Assembly: GCA_018715695.1 (NCBI GenBank) | Contig: DVLB01000089.1 | Coordinates: forward strand, 1 to 62,611 | DNA: 62,611 nucleotides | Source of the DNA: Candidatus Galloscillospira stercoripullorum | Lineage (GTDB): Bacteria; Bacillota; Clostridia; Oscillospirales; Oscillospiraceae | Direction of reading: 5' to 3' | Part shown: one piece after another, positions 34,918 to 41,819 of the stretch | Layout: each line of letters opens with the position of its first letter | How positions within the stretch are numbered: the stretch's first letter is position 1 | Notes under the pieces: model-generated | The model's input: the letters and a program-made list of their open reading frames with translations, nothing else | What the model was told of the DNA's origin: nothing | The model's database searches: none | Position numbers and translations under genes: made by a program

Positions 34918-35529
34918 TTGGAACCCCTGGTGAACAGACCGAGAACAAAGCGGGGAAAGGCCACGTTAGACCGGATCCTTGCAGCAGCGGAGCAGGTATT
35001 TTTTGAAAAGGGGTACCATCGCGCTTCCATCAACGACATTACAAATCTGGCGTCGATCGGTGCCGGTACCTTCTACATCTACTTTGACGGCAAGTATAAT
35101 CTCTACCGGTATCTGCTGCTCCAGTGCAGCCATAAGATCCGTAAGAACCTGAGCAAGGCCATCAAGGACTGTGAGACCCGCCGGGAGATGGAAGAGGTGG
35201 GCCTGCGCAGCTGGCTGAGCTTTGTGCGGGAGAACCGGTATATGTACCACATCATCTGGGAGTCGCTGTATGTGGACAAACAGCTGTTTGTGGACTACTA
35301 TGTGAATTTCGCGGCGGCCTATATCCGGGGACTCAATGAGGCGGCAGACAAGGACCAGTGTCGGAAGATCGACAGCGAGGTCCTGGCCTACACCCTCATG
35401 GGCGCATCCAACTTCCTGGGCCTGAACTGGGGCCTTTTCAAGGAGGAAGAGGAAGACCTGGACTACGTTACAGCGGAATTCATGAAGATCCTGGACGGAG
35501 GGATTTTTGATCTGAGCCAGGACTGGTAA
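34918..35529 (+). CDS. TetR-family regulator of the catabolic locus (inferred)
   Basis: The product is about 203 residues with an N-terminal TetR helix-turn-helix (residues about 10-55; ASINDITNLASIGAGTFYIYFDGKYNLY). The TTG at 34918, eight bases after GGAGG, is preferred. The frame stays open to 34783, but that part is the promoter region. As the only regulator in the 19-35 kb locus it is the best candidate for binding the 17-bp repeats at the divergent promoters. No copy of that repeat was found before this gene itself. Confidence 0.85.
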   Translation: MEPLVNRPRTKRGKATLDRILAAAEQVFFEKGYHRASINDITNLASIGAGTFYIYFDGKYNLYRYLLLQCSHKIRKNLSKAIKDCETRREMEEVGLRSWLSFVRENRYMYHIIWESLYVDKQLFVDYYVNFAAAYIRGLNEAADKDQCRKIDSEVLAYTLMGASNFLGLNWGLFKEEEEDLDYVTAEFMKILDGGIFDLSQDW

Positions 35530-35540
35530 AGCGCAAAAAA

Positions 35541-35571
35541 AGAGACCTGCCGGAAGGCAGGTCTCTTTTTT
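35541..35571. terminator. bidirectional terminator
   Basis: The 11-base stem AGAGACCTGCC has loop GGAA, with an A-run before it and a T-run after it. It sits between the convergent TetR and small membrane-protein genes. Confidence 0.85.
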
Positions 35572-35830
35572 ACTCGCAGGGAACGAATTCGCCCGGGTCC
35601 TCCTTATCTTGCGCCTCCAGCGGCAGGAGGACCAGCGAGGCTCCAAAGAGCACCGCCGCCGTCACGGCGATGGCCTGGAGACGGTTTTCCCGCAGCCAGG
35701 GCAGATACTCTTCCGGAAAACCCGGCAGCTTTCCGCCCCATTTTTCCACAGCGTAATAGACCGCCAGGGCCGCCGCTGCGCACACAAGCAGCCGCGAGAG
35801 CCATTCGCGCCTATCTTCTTTATGTTCCAT
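35570..35830 (-). CDS. small two-helix membrane protein
   Basis: The product is 86 residues, starting MEHKEDRREW after GGAGGGG. Two hydrophobic helices (residues about 11-27 and 52-70) flank a loop with GGKLPGFPEEYLPW, and the tail is acidic. No family was recognised. Confidence 0.65.
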   Translation of the reverse strand: MEHKEDRREWLSRLLVCAAAALAVYYAVEKWGGKLPGFPEEYLPWLRENRLQAIAVTAAVLFGASLVLLPLEAQDKEDPGEFVPCE

Positions 35831-35896
35831 CTCCGCCCCTCCTTTTCTCATCACAGTATAGTATAGACGGAAGAGAGACGTGATAGAAGGGAGGAA

Positions 35897-36646
35897 TCAG
35901 GCCTTGATTACATGCACGCCGGCGGCGGTGAGCAGTTGCTCCTGCCGCTGGGGAAGGGCGTCGTCGGTGATGAGGGTGTGGAGGGTGGAGAGGGGGAAGA
36001 TGGTGGTGGTGGAGCTGCCACCCACCTTGTCCGAGGTGGTGAGGACGATCATCTTCCTGGCGGAGTGGGCCATGTACCGGGCCACCTCGGCCCGGAAGAG
36101 GTTGATGGCGGTGACGCCCATCTCGGCGCTGACGGCGTCTGCACCGATGAAGCACTTGTCCACCGAGAACTGGCTCAGGCACAGCTTGGTGAGAGGACCC
36201 ACGTTGGTCTCGGCGTCGTGCTGGAAGGAGCCCCCCAGAAGCACGATGTCCAGGGAGGGGCAGTCCCGGACGAAATTGGCCAGGAACACCGAATTTGTGA
36301 TGATGGTTACCCCCCGCTTGGCGGCCAATTCCCGAGCCAGCAGGGAGCAGGTGGAGCCGGTCTCCACAATGACAGTCTCCCCGTCGCTGACCAGACTGGC
36401 GGCAGCCTGGGCGATGCGCAGCTTGGCCTCGTAGTGGTTCCACATCCGGGTGGAGATGTCGTAGCCGCTGACCACGGGCACCGCGCCGCCGTGGGTGCGC
36501 TTGAGCACCCCCCGCTCTTCCAGCTTTTTGAGGTCCTGGCGAACAGTGACCAGAGAGACGCCCAGGGCGTCGGTGAGCTCGGTGACCGAGACCTTGTCCT
36601 GGGTCTGGAGCATATCGATAATGGCAAGCTGCCGCTGATTGAACAA
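35897..36646 (-). CDS. DeoR-family transcriptional regulator
   Basis: The product is about 249 residues, with a DeoR helix-turn-helix (VSVTELTDALGVSLVTVRQDLKKLEERG) and the sugar-phosphate-sensing DeoRC domain. The N-terminal FNQRQLAIIDML is typical. The TTG at 36646 follows GGGGGG; codons further upstream lie in the hairpin-rich leader. Such regulators answer to phosphorylated sugars. The divergent phosphohexomutase gene at 37106 may be a target. Its leader of about 290 bases is the hairpin cluster at 36699-36935. Confidence 0.88.
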   Translation of the reverse strand: MFNQRQLAIIDMLQTQDKVSVTELTDALGVSLVTVRQDLKKLEERGVLKRTHGGAVPVVSGYDISTRMWNHYEAKLRIAQAAASLVSDGETVIVETGSTCSLLARELAAKRGVTIITNSVFLANFVRDCPSLDIVLLGGSFQHDAETNVGPLTKLCLSQFSVDKCFIGADAVSAEMGVTAINLFRAEVARYMAHSARKMIVLTTSDKVGGSSTTTIFPLSTLHTLITDDALPQRQEQLLTAAGVHVIKA

Positions 36647-36698
36647 GCAAAGCCCCCCGTTTCCGTGGCAAGTATTTTGGCTATTATAATGTCTGCTG

Positions 36699-36935
36699 AA
36701 TAAACCGCAATGCGGTTTATTTGCGCGGCATTGCCGCGCACTTGATTGAAAACGGCTGATTTCAGTTGTTTTCAATCAAGTGCAACATTGTTGCAATGCG
36801 TATCCTCACACAAGTGCCATGGCACTTGTGTGAGTGGTGCAAGGGTTTTGGGCGAAAACGGTACAAAACCCTTGCACTTGAACAAATCTATTTTGCATGG
36901 AAAGCCTTGGCTTTCCATGCGTGCCGCTTTGTTCA
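36699..36935. repeat. cluster of seven perfect inverted repeats, four abutting exactly
   Basis: Seven hairpins are lined up: 36699-36721 (AATAAACCGC arms), 36722-36740 (TGCGCGGCA), 36741-36780 (CTTGATTGAAAAC), 36781-36795 (TGCAACA), 36805-36834 (CTCACACAAGTGCC), 36837-36877 (GTGCAAGGGTTTTG) and 36879-36935 (inner GCATGGAAAGCC, outer TGAACAAA). The first four abut with no base between them and the rest are 1-9 bases apart. Arm sequences are unrelated to each other, so this is not a tandem repeat. No terminator T-runs and no gene are seen. It fits a structured RNA leader or a structured DNA site. Confidence 0.85.
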
Positions 36936-36944
36936 GTACGCATT

Positions 36945-36973
36945 ATTATATCAAATCCTGCCCGCCGGCGCAA
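36945..36973 (-). promoter_or_regulatory. leftward promoter at the edge of the hairpin cluster
   Basis: On the minus strand TTGCGC (36968-36973) and TATAAT (36945-36950) have a 17-base spacer. The start would fall at about 36938, just before the last hairpin, so the transcript would read all seven hairpins before the DeoR gene. A TATAAT also lies at 36685-36690, at the other edge, on the plus strand, but without a good -35. Confidence 0.65.
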
Positions 36974-37044
36974 CGGGGGGAACGGGAAACCGGCACGGCG
37001 GCGCTTTTTGTAGAAAACGCCAGGGGGATTTTATACCTGCCCTC

Positions 37045-37073
37045 TTGTGTGGACGGAGAGTTTGCCGTATACT
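37045..37073 (+). promoter_or_regulatory. promoter of the phosphohexomutase operon
   Basis: TTGTGT (37045-37050) and TATACT (37068-37073) have a 17-base spacer. Confidence 0.6.
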
Positions 37074-37105
37074 GACAGAGACAGAACAGAAAGGAGCGTG
37101 GCACA

Positions 37106-38593
37106 ATGGGCGCAAAGCAGGAGCTTATGCAGCTGCAGAACGGCAGCGACGTGCGGGGCGTGGCCCTGGCCGTGGAGGGGGGCAAGAGCGTCAACCTGAC
37201 GGAGGAGGCGGTGTGCCGCATCGCCGAGGGCTTTGTCTGCTGGCTCAGGGCCGCTACGGGAAAGGAGCATCCGCGCATCGGGGTGGGGCACGACTCCCGG
37301 CTCACGGCGCAGTCTCTTAAGCGGGCGGCCATCCGGGGGCTGAGAGCCCAGGGGGCGGAGGCCGAAGACTGCGGCCTGGCGTCCACCCCGGCCATGTTTA
37401 TGGGCACCGTGTTCCCCGAGACCGGCTTTGACGGCTCCATTATGCTCACGGCCAGCCACCTGCCCCGTGAGCGCAACGGAATGAAATTCTTTACCCCCGC
37501 CGGAGGCCTTGACAAGGGCGACATCCGCTCGGTGTTGGAGCTGGCGGAAGGGCTGGAGGCCGTCCAGGGTCCGGCCGAGGCGCCTACCTGCGCCCTGATG
37601 GACTTGTACGCCGCCTCCCTGCGGCGCAAGATTGTGGAGAGCGCCGGAGCGGGGGAGCGGCCGCTGGAGGGGCTTCACATCCTGGTGGACGCGGGCAACG
37701 GCGTGGGAGGCTTTTTCGTCACCGACGTGCTGGAGCGCCTGGGGGCGGACTGCACTGGCAGCCAGTTCCTGGAGCCTGACGGTAACTTCCCCAACCACGC
37801 GCCCAACCCGGAGGACAAGGCCGCCATGGCCTCCATCCGACAGGCGGTGCTGGCGCATAAGGCAGACCTGGGCATTATCTTCGATACCGACGGGGACCGG
37901 ATGTCCGCTGTCCTCTCCGATGGGGAGGAGGTCAACCGTGACGCCATCATCGCCATGATGGCCGCCATCCTGGCTCCTGACTACCCCGGCGGCACCATTG
38001 TCACCGACTCGGTGACCAGCGACCGGCTCACCGATTTTCTCACCTCCCTGGGGCTCAGGCACCGCCGATTCAAGCGGGGGTATAAGAACGTCATCAACGA
38101 GGCCATCCGGCTGGGCACCGAGGGCGTTTGCGCCCCGCTGGCCATTGAGACCTCGGGCCACGGTGCCATGAAGGAGAACTACTACCTGGATGACGGGGCC
38201 TATATGGCGGTGAAGCTCATCATCGCCGCCGCCCGGATGAGGCGGGAGGGCAAGAAACTGGAGTCCCTCATCGCCGCCCTGCCCCCGGCGGGGGAGGCCA
38301 TGGAGCGGCGCATCCCCATCTCGGGGACGGATACTGCAGCCTACGGCGCCCAGGTGCTGGAGACCTTCCGTATCCGTGCGGCCCAAGCGGGGTATATTCT
38401 GGCTGAGACCTGCGAGGGGGTACGGCTGACCTTCCCCGGGGAGGGCTGGCTGCTGCTGCGCCTCTCCCTCCACGATCCGCTGCTCCCCCTCAATGTGGAG
38501 AGCACGCAGCCCGGCGGCTGCGCAGCGCTGCTGGCTCGGGCGAGAGAGCTGCTGCAAGGCTTTGAGCGGCTGGACCTGGGGGCCCTGGACTGA
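37106..38593 (+). CDS. phosphohexomutase (phosphomannomutase/phosphoglucomutase type)
   Basis: The 495-residue alpha-D-phosphohexomutase has the phosphoserine loop TASHLPRERNGMKFF, the metal loop DTDGDRM, the sugar loop (ETSGHGAMKENYYLDDG) and the C-terminal phosphate-binding domain. It interconverts hexose-1- and hexose-6-phosphates; the exact sugar is not settled by motif. The ATG follows AAAGGAG. It is in one operon with the HAD phosphatase 50 bases downstream, and divergent from a DeoR regulator. Confidence 0.9.
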   Translation: MGAKQELMQLQNGSDVRGVALAVEGGKSVNLTEEAVCRIAEGFVCWLRAATGKEHPRIGVGHDSRLTAQSLKRAAIRGLRAQGAEAEDCGLASTPAMFMGTVFPETGFDGSIMLTASHLPRERNGMKFFTPAGGLDKGDIRSVLELAEGLEAVQGPAEAPTCALMDLYAASLRRKIVESAGAGERPLEGLHILVDAGNGVGGFFVTDVLERLGADCTGSQFLEPDGNFPNHAPNPEDKAAMASIRQAVLAHKADLGIIFDTDGDRMSAVLSDGEEVNRDAIIAMMAAILAPDYPGGTIVTDSVTSDRLTDFLTSLGLRHRRFKRGYKNVINEAIRLGTEGVCAPLAIETSGHGAMKENYYLDDGAYMAVKLIIAAARMRREGKKLESLIAALPPAGEAMERRIPISGTDTAAYGAQVLETFRIRAAQAGYILAETCEGVRLTFPGEGWLLLRLSLHDPLLPLNVESTQPGGCAALLARARELLQGFERLDLGALD

Positions 38594-38643
38594 CCGGCAT
38601 TTTACCGTGCGGCGGAGACCGCCCACAACAGGAGGCATTTGCT

Positions 38644-39468
38644 TTGGACATCAAACTCATCGCGCTGGACATGGACGGTACCCTGCTGGACCGGGATCAC
38701 AGCACCGTTCCGGCGCGCAATGTGGAGGCCCTGCGCGCAGCGGCGGAGCGGGGAGTGGAGATCGTGATCGCCAGCGGGCGCAGCTGGTCCCTGATCCGGG
38801 AGACGGTGACTCCGCTTGGGCTGGTGCGCTACGCCCTCACTGCCAACGGGGCCCTGACTCTGGACACCGCCGCGGGGCAGGTGCTGGACAAGGTGCCCAT
38901 GGACCGGGTGCAGTGCGCCGCCATCGTAGAGGCTCTGCGCCGGCACTCCCTGGCCTATGAGCTGTATGCCGACGGGGAGAACTATGTCCAGCGCAATGAG
39001 CTGGAGGGAATGCGGGAGTTCGCCCTCTCTCCGGCCTTTGAGGAGATGTTCCTGCGCAACGTCACCTTGGTGGACGATATGATGGACGTGGTCAAAACCC
39101 GTCTTGCGGAGAAGTTTGACATCTTCTATGTGCCCGACCAGGTGCGCGCTCCGCTGCTCGCGGAGCTCTCGGCCACCGGGCCCTTTTCCGGCGCGGGGGC
39201 GTTGGGCACCAACCTGGAGCTGACCGCAGCGGGAGCCAACAAAGGCGCGGCCCTGGCGCGGCTGTGCGAAAGATTGGACATCACGCCGGAGCAGGTCATG
39301 GCCTTCGGCGACGGGGACAACGACCTGGAGATGCTCTCCTGGGCGGGCTGTTCCTTCGCCATGGGCAACGCGCCGGAGGCGGTGAAGGCCGCGGCAAAGC
39401 GCGTGACCGGCGCCAACTACGAGGGCGGCGTGGGCATGGCCATTGAGGAATATTTGCTCTCGCGCTGA
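38644..39468 (+). CDS. HAD-family (Cof-type) sugar phosphatase
   Basis: The 274-residue Cof/YidA-type phosphatase has DMDGTLLDRDH (nucleophile Asp), a Ser/Gly-rich motif II (IASGRS), a Lys in the cap region and GDGDNDLEML. The TTG start follows AGGAGG. It likely dephosphorylates a sugar phosphate. Co-transcription with the mutase suggests a linked sugar-phosphate role. Confidence 0.88.
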   Translation: MDIKLIALDMDGTLLDRDHSTVPARNVEALRAAAERGVEIVIASGRSWSLIRETVTPLGLVRYALTANGALTLDTAAGQVLDKVPMDRVQCAAIVEALRRHSLAYELYADGENYVQRNELEGMREFALSPAFEEMFLRNVTLVDDMMDVVKTRLAEKFDIFYVPDQVRAPLLAELSATGPFSGAGALGTNLELTAAGANKGAALARLCERLDITPEQVMAFGDGDNDLEMLSWAGCSFAMGNAPEAVKAAAKRVTGANYEGGVGMAIEEYLLSR

Positions 39469-39482
39469 GCATGGTGTAAAAA

Positions 39483-39524
39483 CGAGGGGGACAGGCCGTG
39501 GGCCTGTCCCCCTCGTTTTCGTTT
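39483..39524 (+). terminator. terminator between the HAD gene and the PII-like gene
   Basis: The 15-base stem CGAGGGGGACAGGCC with loop GTG is followed by TTTTCGTTTTT. Confidence 0.85.
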
Positions 39525-39530
39525 TTGTCT

Positions 39531-40211
39531 TTATGCCTCCTCAGTCAGGCTGCGCAGACCCACCACGTCCCGGACGGGCAGGGAGAACACGGCGGAGATG
39601 TGCCCCTGCCTGGGGCCTGCCTTGTCCAGGATGGAGCGCATGATGGTCCGTTCGCTCTCCTGGCGGGTGACGATGTAGATGAGCTCCTGCTCAGAGGCGA
39701 TGGACATGCCGAAGAAGGTGGCGTTCAGCTTTTCCCCGGTCCCCTTGGCATGGACGATGGTGCCGCCCTTGGCCCCCGCCTCCCGGGCGGCGTCCATGAC
39801 GGGGTCGGTATGGCCCTTGTTGGCAATGACGATGATGAGGGAGAAACGGTTTTCCTCCATGGAGATCACCTCGGTTTCCTCAGAGTCCTGACCTGCTGTC
39901 AGGTATTGCAGACTGGATGTACCCCCCACGCTGCGCAGGGGGATGGTGAAGGCGATGCCGTTGCCGGGCACGTCGATGCGCATTTCCCGCACCACACCCT
40001 TGAGCAACCGCTGGGCCTTGGAAGCGGCGGTGACGGCGGAGAGCATGACCTTGCCGGTCTTTTCGATGCCCAGCAGGTCCAGGGTGCGCTGCTGCGCGGT
40101 GCCCTCGCAGGGGAGGGCCCACTGGGTCTGAAGGCCCTGGCTGAGGAGGTAGTGCTGGAACAGCTCTCCCAGCTCCCGACGGACGATGGTGACAAAATAG
40201 CACATTCCCAT
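39531..40211 (-). CDS. PII-like regulator with two PII-type halves
   Basis: The 226-residue protein appears to hold two GlnB-like ferredoxin folds in a row (residues about 1-100 and 120-220). It starts at MGMCYFVTIV after AAGGAGGAG; the longer frame reads into the upstream gene. It lacks the classic uridylylated Tyr T-loop, as far as visible. It is encoded 11 bases after the DUF1538 membrane-protein gene, so it probably regulates that transporter as PII proteins regulate AmtB. Confidence 0.8.
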   Translation of the reverse strand: MGMCYFVTIVRRELGELFQHYLLSQGLQTQWALPCEGTAQQRTLDLLGIEKTGKVMLSAVTAASKAQRLLKGVVREMRIDVPGNGIAFTIPLRSVGGTSSLQYLTAGQDSEETEVISMEENRFSLIIVIANKGHTDPVMDAAREAGAKGGTIVHAKGTGEKLNATFFGMSIASEQELIYIVTRQESERTIMRSILDKAGPRQGHISAVFSLPVRDVVGLRSLTEEA

Positions 40212-40222
40212 GGGGCTCCTCC

Positions 40223-41803
40223 TTAAAAGGTGATGATCTCGTCGTCGCCCTGGGTATCCAGAATGACGATGTCCTCCTGATCCTGGGACGGAGTGGAGGG
40301 TGCGTCCGGGCCGGAGGGAGTCTTTCGGCTGCGGAAAGCGTGGTAGATGCCCAGCAGCTGGATGGTGATGAGGGGGGTCATGGCCACCATGGCCACCACG
40401 CCGAAGGCGTCCACCACCACGTTGCCGCCCACCCCCATGCACACGCCGGTGGCCAGGGGGAGCAGGAAGGTGGCGGTCATGGGCCCGGAGGCCACGCCGC
40501 CGGAGTCAAAGGCGATGGCGGTGAAGATGGGGGGCGTGAAGAAGGTGAGCACACCGGCCAGCAGGTAGCCGGGAATGAGCAGACAGAGAATGGGCAGGCC
40601 GGTGAGTACCCGCACCATGGAGAGGCCTACCGAGATGGACACGCCGATGGACAGACTGGTGGACAGGGCCTTGGCGGGAATACCGCCGGCGGTGAGCTGG
40701 AAGACCTGCTGGTTGAGGACGTGGACCGCGGGCTCGGCGGCGGAGAGGAAGTAGCCGATGACCATGCCGATGGGGATGATGATCCACCGGATGCTCATGG
40801 AGCCGATGAGCTCGCCTATGTAAGTGCCCACCGGCATGAAGCCAGTGTTGACCCCGGTGAGGAAGAGGGCCAGGCCCAGGTAGGTGTAGACCACGCCCAC
40901 GCCGATCCGGGCCAGCTCCCGGCCGCTGAGATGCAGCTCCACGACCTGGAAGAGAAGGAAGAACACCAGAATGGGACACAGGGCCACCGCCACCTCCTCC
41001 AGATAGGAGGGCAGGGAGGAGAGAAAGAGCAGGCCCAGCTCCCGGGAGTCCTCAGAGACGGGGATGGGGGTGTACTCATAGGCACCCGACCCCGCGCCGT
41101 AGACGATGCCCAGGATGAGCACCGCCAGGATGGGGCCCACCGAGCACAGGGCCACCAGGCCGAAACTGTCGTTTTCCGCGTTGCCGTCGCTGCGGATGGC
41201 GGCCACGCCGGCGCCCAGAGCCATAATAAAGGGGACGGTCATGGGTCCGGTGGTAACGCCGCCGGAGTCGAAGGCCACCGACAGAAACTCCGATGGAACA
41301 AAGGCGGCCAGGAGAAAGACCAGAATATAAAGGCCGATGAGCAGATGGGAGAGGTGAACCCGCAGCAGCATGCGCAGCATGGCGACCACCAGGAACAAAC
41401 CGACGCCCACGGCCACCGAGAGAATGAGGGTCATGTTGGGTACCCCAGGTACCTGCTGAGCCAGGACTTGGAGGTCGGGCTCCGACATGGTGATGAAGAT
41501 GCCCACCACCAGGCTCACCAGCACCACCACCCAAACCTTTCTCGACCGGGTGATGGCGGAACCCACATGGCTGCCGATGGGGATCATGGCCATGTCCGCC
41601 CCCAGAGTAAAGAGACCCATGCCGACGATGAGCAGGGCAGCGCCCAGGATGAACCCCAGCAGCAGGTCGTTGGGCACCGGGGAGATGGTGAAGCACAGCA
41701 GGAACACGATGCCCGTGACCGGCAGAACTGAGGACAGGGATTCCTTGAACTTTTCAAAGAGGATAGTGCGGTTTTGTTGGAGAAGTCGCCTGGATTTTCT
41801 CAC
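40223..41803 (-). CDS. DUF1538 membrane protein, putative transporter
   Basis: The 526-residue membrane protein has two DUF1538 repeats. Paired motifs are ITMSEPDLQVLAQQV / LSAAEPAVHVLNQQV and FDSGGVTTGPMTVPF / FDSGGVASGPMTATF. About 14 helices are likely. The repeated FDSGGV-GPMT motif suggests a substrate or ion site. The GTG start follows GAGGTG. It pairs with the PII-like gene downstream. The transported substance is unknown. Confidence 0.85.
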   Translation of the reverse strand: MRKSRRLLQQNRTILFEKFKESLSSVLPVTGIVFLLCFTISPVPNDLLLGFILGAALLIVGMGLFTLGADMAMIPIGSHVGSAITRSRKVWVVVLVSLVVGIFITMSEPDLQVLAQQVPGVPNMTLILSVAVGVGLFLVVAMLRMLLRVHLSHLLIGLYILVFLLAAFVPSEFLSVAFDSGGVTTGPMTVPFIMALGAGVAAIRSDGNAENDSFGLVALCSVGPILAVLILGIVYGAGSGAYEYTPIPVSEDSRELGLLFLSSLPSYLEEVAVALCPILVFFLLFQVVELHLSGRELARIGVGVVYTYLGLALFLTGVNTGFMPVGTYIGELIGSMSIRWIIIPIGMVIGYFLSAAEPAVHVLNQQVFQLTAGGIPAKALSTSLSIGVSISVGLSMVRVLTGLPILCLLIPGYLLAGVLTFFTPPIFTAIAFDSGGVASGPMTATFLLPLATGVCMGVGGNVVVDAFGVVAMVAMTPLITIQLLGIYHAFRSRKTPSGPDAPSTPSQDQEDIVILDTQGDDEIITF

Positions 41804-41819
41804 GGAACACCTCGTTTCA

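Noticed and set aside
36699-36935. CRISPR array or simple tandem repeat
   Set aside because: The hairpin arms differ in sequence from stem to stem and there are no repeated units or equal spacers.
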